DNA of 64,000 nucleotides from assembly GCA_003096535.1 (NCBI GenBank), contig QEKJ01000002.1:124001-188000 (forward strand). The letters are read 5' to 3'. Positions 16,563 to 25,883 of the stretch are shown here, piece after piece. The notes under the pieces are model-generated. The model was not told the DNA's origin. It saw only the letters and a list, made by a program, of their open reading frames with translations, and did no database searches. Every line of letters starts with the position of its first letter. The stretch's first letter is position 1. Origin of the DNA: Agathobaculum butyriciproducens. GTDB lineage: Bacteria; Bacillota; Clostridia; Oscillospirales; Butyricicoccaceae. The translations under genes were made by a program, and so were the position numbers.

Positions 16563-17351
16563 TTAGCTGTTTTGCGAAAAACGGCTCAAAAATGCCTTGG
16601 TTCGCTCATTATGCGTATTTTCAAATACCTCTGTCGGCGTGCCCTCCTCAACGATGGTGCCGCCGTCCATGAACACGACATGATCGGCCACATCGCGGGC
16701 AAACGCCATCTCGTGGGTGACGATGATCATGGTGGTGTGCTGGTCCGCCAGTGAGCGGATAACGCGCAGCACCTCGCCGGTCAGCTCGGGGTCGAGCGCC
16801 GAGGTCGGCTCGTCGAAGCACAGGATATCCGGCTTGAGCGCGAGCGCACGCGCAATGGCAACGCGCTGCTGCTGACCGCCGGACAGCTGGTGCGGATAGT
16901 GGCTCATGCGGCCCTCGAGGCTCATCATCTCGAGCAGCTCGATGGCGCGGTGCTCGATCTGCTCGTGAATCTCGCGTTTTTTCTGCTTGTAGTCCGGGCG
17001 TTCCTTGGCCTGCAGCAGGGGAGCGAGCATGACGTTCTCGAGTGCGGTGTACTGCGGGAACAGATTGAACGACTGGAACACCATGCCGAAGTGCAGACGG
17101 TTCTTGCGAATCTGCGCATCGCTCTTGGCGGCATGGTCGGCAGCGTCGAGCAGTGTCTCGCCGTTTACGATGATCTTACCCTCATTCGGGGTTTCGAGAA
17201 AATTCAGGCAGCGCAGCAGCGTGGTCTTGCCCGAGCCGGACGAGCCGATGATGGCAAGCGCCTTGCCGCGCTCCAATGTAAAACTGATGTCTTTGAGCAC
17301 CTTGGTAGAGCCGAAGTTCTTATAAAGGTGCTGTACCTCCAGAATAGGCAT
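16563..17351 (-). CDS. Polar amino-acid ABC transporter ATP-binding protein
   Basis: Cytoplasmic ATPase of an importer, GlnQ-like, 262 aa. Walker A GSSGSGKTT is at 36-44, signature LSGGQQQRVAIARAL, Walker B ILCFDEPTSALDPE, then the switch histidine in VTHEMAF. It is last of a three-gene operon after the permease (12 bases) and the binding protein. The proximity to but and the 4-hydroxybutyrate genes hints at a fermentable amino acid or derivative as substrate, but sequence alone does not show which. Confidence 0.93.
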   Translation of the reverse strand: MPILEVQHLYKNFGSTKVLKDISFTLERGKALAIIGSSGSGKTTLLRCLNFLETPNEGKIIVNGETLLDAADHAAKSDAQIRKNRLHFGMVFQSFNLFPQYTALENVMLAPLLQAKERPDYKQKKREIHEQIEHRAIELLEMMSLEGRMSHYPHQLSGGQQQRVAIARALALKPDILCFDEPTSALDPELTGEVLRVIRSLADQHTTMIIVTHEMAFARDVADHVVFMDGGTIVEEGTPTEVFENTHNERTKAFLSRFSQNS

Positions 17352-17363
17352 AACGGCTCCTCC

Positions 17364-18002
17364 TTATTTAAAGTAATCCATTTTCTTTTCGATCCAGCCG
17401 AACAGCAGGGTCAGAATGCCGCTGAACAGCAGGTAGAATACGGCGGTGTAGAACAGCGGCCAGATAATGCCAGGGTTCTTGACGAACTTTTCGCCTGCCC
17501 ACAGCACCTCGTACACCGCGATGGTACGCGCCAGTGCGGTATCTTTAACAAGGTTGATAAATTCGTTGCCCATCGGCGGGATAACGCGCTTGATGACCTG
17601 CAGCAGCGTTACCTTGAAGAAGATCTGGCTCTTGGTCATGCCAAGCACCTGACCGGCCTCATACTGGCCGCTCGGGATACCCTGAATGCCGCCGCGGAAG
17701 ATCTCCGAGAAGTAGCAGGCGTAGTTGATGACAAAGGACAGCAGAGCAGCGCTGAAGCGCGGCAGCTTGATTCCCCACACCAGAGCAGGGCCATAGTAGA
17801 TAATGATGATCTGGAGCATAAGCGGCGTGCCGCGGACGATCCAGACGATGATTTTGATGAGTGCGCGCAGTGGTGTAATGCGGCTCATCGAGCCGAAGCT
17901 GATAAGCAGGCCGAGCGGCAGAGCGAATACCAGCGTCAGGCAGAAAAGCTGTACGGTGGTAACAAAGCCACCCATCAGGCTGAGTGTTACATTGGCAAAC
18001 AT
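17364..18002 (-). CDS. Polar amino-acid ABC transporter permease
   Basis: Inner-membrane permease of the HisM/GlnP type, 212 aa, with about five membrane helices. The coupling motif EAGQVLGMTKSQIFFKV corresponds to the family EAA loop. Only one permease gene is present, so it probably forms a homodimer. A stable hairpin separates it from the binding-protein gene. Confidence 0.92.
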   Translation of the reverse strand: MFANVTLSLMGGFVTTVQLFCLTLVFALPLGLLISFGSMSRITPLRALIKIIVWIVRGTPLMLQIIIIYYGPALVWGIKLPRFSAALLSFVINYACYFSEIFRGGIQGIPSGQYEAGQVLGMTKSQIFFKVTLLQVIKRVIPPMGNEFINLVKDTALARTIAVYEVLWAGEKFVKNPGIIWPLFYTAVFYLLFSGILTLLFGWIEKKMDYFK

Positions 18003-18038
18003 GTCGTTTCCTCTTTACCTCTTTTTTACTTTGACACA

Positions 18039-18072
18039 TAAGGCAGAAGACGGTAGTCCGCCTTCTGCCTTA
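18039..18072 (-). promoter_or_regulatory. Intercistronic hairpin between binding protein and permease genes
   Basis: An 11-bp perfect stem (18039-18049 with 18062-18072) has no strong T-run next to it. Such structures often keep the binding protein more abundant than the membrane parts; that effect is inferred here. Confidence 0.6.
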
Positions 18073-18095
18073 TATTGAACTGTGGGAATGGGAGA

Positions 18096-18962
18096 TTAAG
18101 CCTCCGGATCTACGATTGCTTCCTGTACGCCGTACTTCTGAGCGAAGGAAAGAACGATGCCGTCCTTGTAGGCGCCCTTGTAGAAGTTGTTGAATGCTTC
18201 GGTCAGGTCAGAGCCCTTGCGGAAGCCTACAACATAGTTCTCGTCCTCCTCGCCGTTGGCCTCGTTGAGGTTTACGGTGTAGGTCAGGTTCGGGTAGCTG
18301 GTGCCCTCGCCGATCATAGCGCCTGCCATCAGCAGGTCGATCACGCAGGCATCAGAGGTGCCTGCGGCAACCTCCATCAGTGCGTCAGCCTGAGACTGAA
18401 CTGCGGTTGCATTCAGACCGGCAGCCTGTGCAGCAGCCTCACCGGCAGAGCCGGACTCAACAGCGAAGGTCATATCCTTGATGGACTCGATGTCCTTGGC
18501 AGCGTCAGCCTTGTCGGACGGAACAACAACAACCTGTGCGTTGGTCGCATACGGGTCGGAACAGTTCATGGAGGTCTTAACCTCATCGGTCAGGGTCATG
18601 CCGTTCCAAACAGCGTCAACGCCCTTGGAATCCAGCTCCATGATCTTGTTGTCCCAGTTGATTTCTATGAACTCGGCTTTTACGCCCAGGCTCTCAGCGA
18701 AAGCCTTTGCCATGTCCGCGTCAAAGCCGACCCACTCGTCCGAGCCGTCTTCTTTATAATCCATCGGCGCGAAATCCGTGATGCCGATAACCAGCTTGCC
18801 GTTGCTCTTTACATAATCCATATCGCTCTCAGCGGAAGCCGAGGTGTCAGCCGCATCGGCATTCGAGTCGTCGGTCTTGGCAGCAGAGCCGCCGCAGCCG
18901 GACAGCATGGATACGCTCATTGCGCCTGCCATCAGCAGTGCGAGAAGTTTCTTCGTCTTCAT
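18096..18962 (-). CDS. Amino-acid ABC transporter substrate-binding lipoprotein
   Basis: Extracellular solute-binding protein family 3, 288 aa. A lipoprotein signal ends in the lipobox LSGC with Cys23, followed by a Ser/Asp-rich linker. The mature domain has GKLVIGITDFAPMDYKE, then AFAESLGVKAEF and a C-terminal YKDGIVLSFAQKYGV. The ATG at 18962 follows AGGAGGTTTTC. It is first gene of the transporter operon, with its own near-consensus promoter. Ligand is unknown. Confidence 0.92.
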   Translation of the reverse strand: MKTKKLLALLMAGAMSVSMLSGCGGSAAKTDDSNADAADTSASAESDMDYVKSNGKLVIGITDFAPMDYKEDGSDEWVGFDADMAKAFAESLGVKAEFIEINWDNKIMELDSKGVDAVWNGMTLTDEVKTSMNCSDPYATNAQVVVVPSDKADAAKDIESIKDMTFAVESGSAGEAAAQAAGLNATAVQSQADALMEVAAGTSDACVIDLLMAGAMIGEGTSYPNLTYTVNLNEANGEEDENYVVGFRKGSDLTEAFNNFYKGAYKDGIVLSFAQKYGVQEAIVDPEA

Positions 18963-19004
18963 TTTTAGAAAACCTCCTGTAATTCGGTTCATATCTTGTT
19001 TACT

Positions 19005-19032
19005 ATTATAACACTTTAGCGCAGAAAATCAA
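19005..19032 (-). promoter_or_regulatory. Promoter of the ABC transporter operon
   Basis: On the minus strand TTGATT (19027-19032), a 16-base spacer and TATAAT (19005-19010) lie about 40 bases before the binding-protein start. The 308-base gap to but otherwise holds only the but promoter. Confidence 0.8.
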
Positions 19033-19178
19033 CCCCTGATTTTCATGCAGATTTTCAGCATTTTTGAAGGATAATCGGGCGGTATTTTGTGCAAAATCTA
19101 AAATAACAGGGTGCAATATATGGAAAAGAGGACGGGGAGCGGTTGGGACGGATTCTCACTCTTTTTTGCGAACCTGTG

Positions 19179-19207
19179 TTGACCTGTACAAAAAAAGAGA
19201 TTATAAT
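19179..19207 (+). promoter_or_regulatory. but: but promoter
   Basis: TTGACC (19179-19184), a 17-base spacer and TATAAT (19202-19207) form an almost perfect vegetative promoter about 60 bases before the but start codon. Confidence 0.85.
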
Positions 19208-19270
19208 CATAAGTAAGCATGATTGTTAAAGAATAAACAATGAAGAACAAGTAAGACGGAGGGAATCAGC

Positions 19271-20611
19271 GTGGATTATACTGCACTGTATCAGCAGAAG
19301 CTGACAACGGCGGATGAAGCCGTTAAGGTTGTTAAATCGGGTGACTGGGTAGACTACGGCTGGTGTACGGGTACGCCTGTTGCACTGGACAAGGCACTTG
19401 CTGCCCGCATGGGCGAGCTGGAGGACGTAAACTTCCGCGGCGGCGTACTCATGCGCCGACCGGCGGTATTCGATATTCCGAATGCAGCCGACAAGATCAC
19501 CTGGAACTCGTGGCACATGTCCGGCATTGAGCGCAAGGCCTGCATGGAGGGCTTCGGCTTTTACAGCGCACTGCGCTACTCCGAGATGCCGCGCTGGTAC
19601 CGCGAGAACGTCCGTCATGTCAATGTAGCCATGATTCAGGTGGCGCCGATGGACGCACACGGCTGGTTCAGCTTCGGTCCGCAGGCTTCGCACCTCAAGG
19701 CGATCTGCGATGTATCCGATGTTATCATCGTTGAGGTCAACAAGTATATGCCGCGCTGCCTTGGCGGCTTTGAGGACGGCATTCACATTTCGCAGGTGGA
19801 TATGATCGTTGAGAGCGACACCGAAATGCCGCAGATGGGCGCAGGCGGCGAGCCGACCGAGGTCGATAAGGCGGTTGCAAAGCTGATCGTGGAGGAAATC
19901 CCGAACGGCGCGTGCCTGCAGCTGGGCATCGGCGGCATGCCGAATACCGTAGGCTCGATGATCGCGGAGTCCGACCTGAAGGACCTCGGCGTTCATACCG
20001 AGATGTACGTTGACGCTTTCGTTGACATTTCCCGTGCAGGCAAGATCAACGGCTCGAAGAAGGCCATCGACCGCGGCCGTCAGGTGTTCGCGTTCGGCGC
20101 AGGCACCCAGAAGCTGTACGATTTTGTAAATGATAATCCGGAGTGCATGTCCGCACCGGTATCCTATACCAACGATGCGCGCACCATCGCACAGATCGAC
20201 AACTTCATTTCTATCAACAATATCGTGGATGTGGATCTGTTCGGCCAGATGAACGCGGAAAGTGCCGGCATCAAGCAGATTTCCGGTGCAGGCGGTCAGC
20301 TGGACTTCGTTCTGGGCGCGTATCTGTCCAAGGGCGGCAAGAGCTTCATCTGCTGCTCGTCCACCTTTAAGAAGAAGGACGGCACGCTCGAGAGCCGAAT
20401 TCGTCCGACGCTCGAGAACGGCTCAGTCGTTACCGATGCCCGTCCGTGCGCGCACTGGTTCGTCACCGAGTACGGCAAGGTAAACCTCAAGGGTCTGACT
20501 GCATGGCAGCGTGCGGAGGCTCTGATCTCGGTTGCGCATCCGGATTTCCGCGAGCAGCTGATTCAGGAAGCGGAGAAGATGCGTATCTGGAAGCGCTCCA
20601 ATAAGAGATAA
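19271..20611 (+). CDS. but: Butyryl-CoA:acetate CoA-transferase
   Basis: Final step of butyrate formation, exchanging CoA between butyryl-CoA and acetate. It has 446 aa, the usual But length. It closely resembles remembered gut But enzymes in long blocks: [49 protein letters not shown] and [17 protein letters not shown]. Glu244 in HTEMYVDAF is the probable catalytic residue. The start is GTG after GGAGG. The related 4-hydroxybutyrate CoA-transferase family cannot be fully excluded, and a dual substrate range is plausible with abfD nearby. Confidence 0.9.
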   Translation: MDYTALYQQKLTTADEAVKVVKSGDWVDYGWCTGTPVALDKALAARMGELEDVNFRGGVLMRRPAVFDIPNAADKITWNSWHMSGIERKACMEGFGFYSALRYSEMPRWYRENVRHVNVAMIQVAPMDAHGWFSFGPQASHLKAICDVSDVIIVEVNKYMPRCLGGFEDGIHISQVDMIVESDTEMPQMGAGGEPTEVDKAVAKLIVEEIPNGACLQLGIGGMPNTVGSMIAESDLKDLGVHTEMYVDAFVDISRAGKINGSKKAIDRGRQVFAFGAGTQKLYDFVNDNPECMSAPVSYTNDARTIAQIDNFISINNIVDVDLFGQMNAESAGIKQISGAGGQLDFVLGAYLSKGGKSFICCSSTFKKKDGTLESRIRPTLENGSVVTDARPCAHWFVTEYGKVNLKGLTAWQRAEALISVAHPDFREQLIQEAEKMRIWKRSNKR

Positions 20612-20620
20612 AATGCTGTC

Positions 20621-20700
20621 GCGGAACTACAGTTCCGCACGGTGTTTGCCTGGGTACTGTTTATAAGAAAACGCTCTGTGAAAACAGAGCGTTTTTTCTT
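20621..20700 (+). terminator. Double hairpin terminator after but
   Basis: An 8-bp hairpin (20621-20628 with 20631-20638) precedes a 10-bp stem (20670-20679 with 20684-20693) that ends in a T-run. The second stem also has A-rich flank and can serve the convergent kinase gene. Confidence 0.85.
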
Positions 20701-20709
20701 ATGCGATTA

Positions 20710-21978
20710 TTAAAGTGAAATTCGCAGGATAAACTGCTGATTGCTGACCGAAAAGCTGTATACACCGCCGTATCGCTCGACGATGCTGCAAATGCTGTGC
20801 ACGCCGATGCCGTGTCCGGCGCGGTCAGAGACCGGCACGCCGTGGCTGAACTGCACCGGCTGCGTGCAGTCGTTGACAACCTGCAGGAAGAACTTTCCAG
20901 CTTTTTCGTATGTCTGCACCTCGATGTGTCCGGGAATGCCGTCCGCGCGCTCGCTGCATGCGTGAATCGCATTCTCAAGCGCGTTGGAGAGCAGCACGCA
21001 CAGGTCGCTCTCGACAAGCGGCAGCTGATTGGGCAGCACGGCATGCACCGCAAGCGGGATGCCCTGCGCCTTGGCGCGGTCGGCAAACGATGAGAGAATC
21101 AGGTTTGCGGCCTCGTTTTCGCAGTAAACGGTCACGCGGCTGGCTTCGATTTCCTCGCTGATGGAGTGAATGTACTGCAGTGCCTGCTCATACTGCTCAT
21201 TCTCGATGCAGGCAGTGATGTACTGCAGATGATGCCGCAGATCATGCCGGTAGGCGCGGGTTTTCTGCTGAGAGATACGCAGTGCTTCAATCTCACGGAC
21301 GGCCTGATGCACCTGCAGGTCAAGATTGCTTTTCAGCTCCTCCAAACGCAGCCGTGCGTGCTGCTCTTTGGAAATGTGAATCAGGAACAGCAGGTACGCC
21401 GCACTGCACACGAACGGCATGAACTCCACGACTACGGCCGAACCGGAGAACAGCAGGTCGGTATAAACGCGGGTGGCATAGTCAAACGCATAGTACACCG
21501 CGGGCACAATGCCGAACTGACACTGCACCGCTCGCGAATACTGCGACACCGACCGGATGGCAGGTGCGGCCTTGAGCAGCAGAATGAGCAGCGGCACGGT
21601 GACGATTATTTCCACAGCGTACTGCATGGTGTCTCCGCCGGAGAAGATAGCGACCGCGATCAGCGCCAGCCAGCGCCGCAGCTGACAGCACAGGTACGCC
21701 GTGAGCACGGAAATCACCGGCCACAGGCGTTCGTGACTGAGCGAGCACAGCGCGAGCACAAGCGGCAGGTGGGTGTGAAGCGGATACAGATAGCGTCCGA
21801 AGCCCGGGTCCACACCGAGGTAGGCGATGCCGGACAGGCAGAAGATCATCAGCGTGTACAGCAGCATGCGCTTTTTCGCCTTGGGCGTCCAGTGGATATT
21901 GCAGAATGCCGCAGAGAGCGCGATGCCGAACAGCGTAACGGCAACGGAGTTGCAAAGGTCAACGGCGAGTGCAATCAT
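20710..21978 (-). CDS. AgrC-like sensor histidine kinase (GHKL)
   Basis: Membrane sensor kinase, 422 aa. The N-terminal 200 residues hold about six membrane helices, then a coiled coil. The HPK10-type phosphorylation box RAYRHDLRHHLQY has His245. An N-box LLSNALENAIHAC and a GHGIGVHSI ATP-binding region follow. It overlaps the response-regulator stop by four bases (ATGA), showing translational coupling. No agrB/agrD-type peptide genes are near, so the signal is unknown. Confidence 0.9.
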   Translation of the reverse strand: MIALAVDLCNSVAVTLFGIALSAAFCNIHWTPKAKKRMLLYTLMIFCLSGIAYLGVDPGFGRYLYPLHTHLPLVLALCSLSHERLWPVISVLTAYLCCQLRRWLALIAVAIFSGGDTMQYAVEIIVTVPLLILLLKAAPAIRSVSQYSRAVQCQFGIVPAVYYAFDYATRVYTDLLFSGSAVVVEFMPFVCSAAYLLFLIHISKEQHARLRLEELKSNLDLQVHQAVREIEALRISQQKTRAYRHDLRHHLQYITACIENEQYEQALQYIHSISEEIEASRVTVYCENEAANLILSSFADRAKAQGIPLAVHAVLPNQLPLVESDLCVLLSNALENAIHACSERADGIPGHIEVQTYEKAGKFFLQVVNDCTQPVQFSHGVPVSDRAGHGIGVHSICSIVERYGGVYSFSVSNQQFILRISL

Positions 21979-22712
21979 GTCAGGAACACCTGCTCTTTCT
22001 GGAAGGCGTGTTCAAGGTACGCGTCCTTGATGTCGTTGAAGCGTCCGCGCGGAATGGGCAGCTCGGCGCGGCTGGACATGACGAGCGTTTTCGGCATGAT
22101 CGTCTGGATATGCTCTAAATTTACAAGGTAGGAGCGGTGAATGCGCAGAAAATTCCTGTGTTCGGCAAGGCTTTCGCACAGGCTGTCCATGCTGCCGGCG
22201 GCTTCGAGCACGGTGCCGTCAGTCTTGTGCAGCAGCAGGGAACGGCGGATGACCTCGCAGTATTCCAGCTTGTCCAGTTCAACGCGCGTGATGCCGGTTT
22301 TGCAGCGCAGGATCAGGCTGACGCTGCTCTCGCGCGAGCAGGCGGCAATGACCGAATCCATCAGCCGGAAGAAGCTCTCCGGCCAGATCGGCTTGAGCTG
22401 ATAGAAATACGCGCCCACCGTATACGACTGCACGGCAAACTCTGCGGATGAGGTGAGAAAGATGATCTTCACGTTGGAGTCGTACTGACGGATCTCACGG
22501 GCGGCTTCGATGCCGTTTTCGCCGGGCATGAGCACATCGAGCAGCAGAATATCAAAGCGTGCGCCCTTTTCGATGGACGCCAGCAGCTCGAACGGGCTTT
22601 GGAAGGCTGTCGGGGCAATATCGGCGTTGTGTTCCGCACGGTAGCTGCCGAGCAGCTCGTGCAGTTCATCGAGCACGCTGGGATCGTCGTCGCAAAAGCC
22701 AATCTGGATCAT
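21975..22712 (-). CDS. LytTR-family response regulator (AgrA-like)
   Basis: A 245-aa transcription factor. The receiver domain has acidic residues CDDD at 7-10 and phospho-acceptor Asp59 in FDILLLDVLMPGENG. The C-terminal LytTR DNA-binding domain covers about 140-240 (LEYCEVIRRSLLLH ... FLRIHRSYLVNLEHIQTI). It is first of the two-gene operon with the kinase. Target genes cannot be read from sequence. Confidence 0.9.
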   Translation of the reverse strand: MIQIGFCDDDPSVLDELHELLGSYRAEHNADIAPTAFQSPFELLASIEKGARFDILLLDVLMPGENGIEAAREIRQYDSNVKIIFLTSSAEFAVQSYTVGAYFYQLKPIWPESFFRLMDSVIAACSRESSVSLILRCKTGITRVELDKLEYCEVIRRSLLLHKTDGTVLEAAGSMDSLCESLAEHRNFLRIHRSYLVNLEHIQTIMPKTLVMSSRAELPIPRGRFNDIKDAYLEHAFQKEQVFLT

Positions 22713-22748
22713 GGTTCTCGTCTCCTTTCTTTTTATAAAGGGAACAGA

Positions 22749-23483
22749 TCATTTGTAATCGCGGCGGGTCTTGTCGGGTTCCCAGCCCTCGAGCGGGTAG
22801 CGCTGCATGGCGCCGAAAATGCGCTCGCGTACACCGGGCATGGTCTTTTCGAGACTTTTCAGCAAATCCTTGATCTCCTGTCGCTTGGTGTTGCCGTCCG
22901 CCGGACACGGATTGTGCACGATAGGCAGCTCGTGCCGTTTGGCGAACGAGCGCACATAATGCTCCGGCACATACAGCAGTGGACGAATGAGCGTGATGTC
23001 GGCGCGGTCGAGGTAGGTTACCGGCGAAAAGCACGAAATGCGGCCTTCATAAAATAAGGAAAGCATGTAGGTCTCGACTACATCGTCAAAGTGATGGCCG
23101 AGCGCAACCTTGCTGCAGCCTGCCTTGCGGGCGGCATCGTGCAGAGCGCCGCGGCGCAGCTTGGCACAGAGCGAGCAGGGATTTTCCTCGTGGCGGATAT
23201 CAAACACGATAGGGCCGATCTGGGTGGGGACGCGGATGTACTCGACGCCCAGCTTGTCGCACAGCGTCTGTACAGGGGAGAAGTCCATCTCATCATAGCC
23301 CATCTCCAATGTAATAGCCACGACTGTAAAGTGGTGCGGATAAAAGCGGCTCAGCTGACTGAGTGCCACGAGCAGTGCGAGCGAGTCCTTGCCGCCGGAA
23401 ACACCGACCGCAATCCTGTCGCCCTCATCTATCATATGGTAATGGTCCACCGCACGGCGGACATAGGAAAGCATTTTCTGCAT
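22749..23483 (-). CDS. TtcA/TilS-type ATP pyrophosphatase, probable tRNA 2-thiolation enzyme
   Basis: A 244-aa PP-loop protein. The ATP motif VSGGKDS is at 28-34. NPCSLCAKLRRGAL gives a CxxC, LGHHFDDVVET is the family histidine block, and NPCPADGNTKR supplies another Cys, the TtcA pattern for an iron-sulfur cluster. TtcA makes 2-thiocytidine in tRNA, though related proteins with other roles exist. It is transcribed toward the response-regulator gene, 36 bases away. Confidence 0.85.
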   Translation of the reverse strand: MQKMLSYVRRAVDHYHMIDEGDRIAVGVSGGKDSLALLVALSQLSRFYPHHFTVVAITLEMGYDEMDFSPVQTLCDKLGVEYIRVPTQIGPIVFDIRHEENPCSLCAKLRRGALHDAARKAGCSKVALGHHFDDVVETYMLSLFYEGRISCFSPVTYLDRADITLIRPLLYVPEHYVRSFAKRHELPIVHNPCPADGNTKRQEIKDLLKSLEKTMPGVRERIFGAMQRYPLEGWEPDKTRRDYK

Positions 23484-23645
23484 AACAGTCTCCTTTTTGA
23501 TCGTACATATTAAAATTTATCAGAAAACGTCAAAAATCGCAAATGTAAAAAATGAAATGCAAAGTGAGTATTCGAGAGTATGAGAGAGAATAGAAGCGAA
23601 AACGAGAGAATGTATTGGATTGAAGATATTTTTTCAAAATTTCGC

Positions 23646-23674
23646 TTGACTTGCGCAAAATGATGTGTTTTAAT
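23646..23674 (+). promoter_or_regulatory. rplM: rplM-rpsI promoter
   Basis: TTGACT (23646-23651), a 17-base spacer and TTTAAT (23669-23674) lie about 70 bases before rplM. Confidence 0.7.
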
Positions 23675-23745
23675 AAATATGCTCGTTTCGAGCGATCAAT
23701 CAGTTGTCAAAGTATTTTTGATATATATAAACGGAGGAAAAAACC
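23675..23745 (+). promoter_or_regulatory. Possible L13 autoregulatory leader
   Basis: The rplM leader of about 70 bases contains a small hairpin (GCTCG/CGAGC, about 23680-23692) and ends with a GGAGG ribosome site. Firmicutes rplM-rpsI mRNAs often carry an L13 leader element (Rfam L13_leader); size and position fit, but the motif was not confirmed. Confidence 0.35.
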
Positions 23746-24174
23746 ATGTCTACTTTTATGGCTAAGGCAGAAAATGTCGAGCGTAAGTGGTATGTACTGG
23801 ACGCAGCTGGCAAGCCGCTGGGCCGTACTGCTGCAACCGCTGCAATGCTGCTTCGCGGCAAGCACAAGACCACGTTCACTCCCCATGTTGACTGCGGCGA
23901 TTTCGTAATCATCGTCAACGCTGACAAGGCGGTTCTGACCGGTAAGAAGCTCACCCAGAAGTACTATCGTCATCACACCGGCTGGGTCGGCGGTCTGAAG
24001 GAAGTTCAGTACAAGACCCTGATGGCTGAGAAGCCGGAGTTCGCTATGCAGCTCGCAGTTAAGGGCATGCTGCCGAAGAATTCCATCGGCCGTCAGTCCG
24101 CTACCCGTCTGAAGGTATTTGCTGGCGAGAACCACAATCATCAGGCTCAGAAGCCCGAGAACTGGGAAAAGTAA
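23746..24174 (+). CDS. rplM: Ribosomal protein L13
   Basis: 50S subunit protein, 142 aa, normal length. Conserved blocks are [33 protein letters not shown] and [11 protein letters not shown]. The ATG at 23746 follows GGAGGAAAAAAC. It is co-transcribed with rpsI, 14 bases downstream. Confidence 0.97.
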   Translation: MSTFMAKAENVERKWYVLDAAGKPLGRTAATAAMLLRGKHKTTFTPHVDCGDFVIIVNADKAVLTGKKLTQKYYRHHTGWVGGLKEVQYKTLMAEKPEFAMQLAVKGMLPKNSIGRQSATRLKVFAGENHNHQAQKPENWEK

Positions 24175-24188
24175 GGGAGGATTAACTG

Positions 24189-24596
24189 ATGTATACACCT
24201 AAGAAGGCATATTTCTATGGCACCGGCAGAAGAAAGTCCTCTGTTGCCCGCGTTCGTCTTTTCCCGGGCGGCACCGGTGAGATCAAGATTAACAACCGCA
24301 CCATCGACAACTACTTCGGTCTCGAGACCCTGAAGATGGTTTGCCGTCAGCCGTTCGAAGTAACCGGCACCGAGGGCAAGTTCGACGTAGAGTGCACCGT
24401 AACCGGCGGCGGCTTCACCGGCCAGGCTGGCGCAATCCGTCACGGCATCGCTCGTGCTCTGCTGCAGGCTGATTCCGACCAGTACCGCGCAGCTCTGAAG
24501 GCTGCAGGCTTCCTGACCCGCGATCCGCGTATGAAGGAACGTAAGAAGTACGGTCTCAAAGCAGCCCGTCGCGCTCCGCAGTTCAGCAAGCGATAA
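24189..24596 (+). CDS. rpsI: Ribosomal protein S9
   Basis: 30S subunit protein, 135 aa. It has [34 protein letters not shown] and the C-terminal tail RRAPQFSKR that reaches the P-site. The 3' end of rpsI is, as I recall, used as an integration site by some Firmicutes elements. The conjugative element begins a few hundred bases downstream. Confidence 0.97.
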   Translation: MYTPKKAYFYGTGRRKSSVARVRLFPGGTGEIKINNRTIDNYFGLETLKMVCRQPFEVTGTEGKFDVECTVTGGGFTGQAGAIRHGIARALLQADSDQYRAALKAAGFLTRDPRMKERKKYGLKAARRAPQFSKR

Positions 24597-24627
24597 TCGA
24601 CTGCTCAGACTATATCAAAATGGTTCA

Positions 24628-24661
24628 AAAAGCCCGGAAAATCAAGGTTTTCCGGGCTTTT
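24628..24661 (+). terminator. rpsI terminator
   Basis: A perfect 14-bp stem (24628-24641 with 24648-24661) whose 3' arm ends in TTTT. Confidence 0.9.
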
Positions 24662-24706
24662 GCTATATCTAAACGGGCTGATATGGTTTGACCAAATTTG
24701 GCAAAA

Positions 24707-24816
24707 CGAGAGCCGATTTCATCCAATTTTTAGTGGTCCGCAAGTGGTTAACTGGCCAAAAAGAGGGCGAAAAGAGGGGGAAGTGGTTCCCAAAGTGGTT
24801 AACCGAGAGCCGATTT
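24707..24816. repeat. Short direct repeats near the element's left end
   Basis: CGAGAGCCGATTT occurs at 24707-24719 and 24804-24816. AAGTGGTTAAC occurs at 24742-24752 and 24793-24803, with related AGTGGT units at 24732 and 24782. The set resembles arm-type integrase sites or iterons. No protein-coding gene is convincing between 24597 and 25061. Confidence 0.65.
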
Positions 24817-24976
24817 TTGGGGTGCTTTTCAGCCCTCCTTTCCCTCGTTTTTTGGCTGTGGCAGTTTGGCATAGTTTGAGCTAATTTGAATAATTGAATA
24901 TGAATTTGATGTAGCACACAGTATAAATGCTGGGTGCTTTTTTCATTTCAGGAACTCGTATTCCGGCGATAGAAAG

Positions 24977-25017
24977 AGCCGTCACTTCACTGTTAATTTT
25001 GAAGTGGCGGCTTTTTC
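24977..25017 (+). terminator. Terminator upstream of parA
   Basis: AGCCGTCACTTC (24977-24988) pairs with GAAGTGGCGGCT (25001-25012), then TTTTT. It would insulate the element from rpsI read-through or attenuate parA. Confidence 0.75.
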
Positions 25018-25061
25018 TATTTCCAGAAGCAACAGCAATAATTAGAAATGAGGTGAAGTCA

Positions 25062-25883
25062 ATGAACACGCAAATCATCGCCATTGCCAACCAGAAAGGC
25101 GGCGTTGGCAAGACAACGACCTGTGCCAACTTGGGAATCGGGCTGGCGCAGGCCGGAAAGAAAGTCATTCTGATCGACGGGGACCCACAAGGGAGCCTGA
25201 CAATCAGCCTGGGAAATCCGCAACCGGACAAGTTGCCATTTACATTGTCCGATGCAATGGGCAAAATTCTGATGGATCAGCCTATACGCACTGGAGAAGG
25301 TATTCTGCATCATGCGGAAGGCATTGACCTGATGCCTGCGGACATCCAGTTATCCGGTATGGAGGTATCCCTGGTAAATGCCATGAGCCGTGAGACTATC
25401 TTGCGGCAATATCTGGACACGCTGAAGGGGCAATACTCCCATATTCTCATCGACTGTCAGCCCTCCCTGGGGATGCTCACGGTCAATGCGCTGGCCGCTG
25501 CGAACAGGATCATCATTCCCGTTCAGGCGGAGTATCTGCCCGCCAAAGGGTTGGAACAGCTGCTCTCCACGGTAAACAAGGTAAAGCGGCAGATCAACCC
25601 CAAGCTCCAGATAGACGGTATCCTGCTGACGATGGTGGACAGCCGAACCAACTTTGCCAAAGAGATCTCCGCGCTCCTGCGTGAGACCTATGGCAGCAAG
25701 ATCAAAGTATTCGGCACAGAGATTCCCCATTCTGTCCGGGCAAAGGAAATTAGCGCCGAGGGAAAAAGCATTTTTGCCCATGACCCTGGCGGCAAAGTGG
25801 CAGAGGGGTATCGAAATCTGACGAAGGAGGTGTTGAAACTTGAAAAGCAGCGCGAAAAAAATAGAGCTGGCCTCGGTAGATGA
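25062..25883 (+). CDS. parA: ParA-family partition ATPase
   Basis: A 273-aa Walker-type ATPase for segregation or maintenance of the element. The deviant Walker A is NQKGGVGKTTTCANLG near residues 9-24. ILIDCQPSLGMLTVNAL forms Walker B and PVQAEYLPAKGLEQLL follows. The ATG at 25062 has GAGGTGAAG upstream; the frame extends further but without a ribosome site. It overlaps parB by 44 bases. Confidence 0.93.
   Translation: MNTQIIAIANQKGGVGKTTTCANLGIGLAQAGKKVILIDGDPQGSLTISLGNPQPDKLPFTLSDAMGKILMDQPIRTGEGILHHAEGIDLMPADIQLSGMEVSLVNAMSRETILRQYLDTLKGQYSHILIDCQPSLGMLTVNALAAANRIIIPVQAEYLPAKGLEQLLSTVNKVKRQINPKLQIDGILLTMVDSRTNFAKEISALLRETYGSKIKVFGTEIPHSVRAKEISAEGKSIFAHDPGGKVAEGYRNLTKEVLKLEKQREKNRAGLGR

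Noticed and set aside
24660..24884. Short frame after rpsI (74 aa)
   Set aside because: It lies in repeat-containing non-coding sequence after a terminator, starts without a ribosome site and resembles no family.
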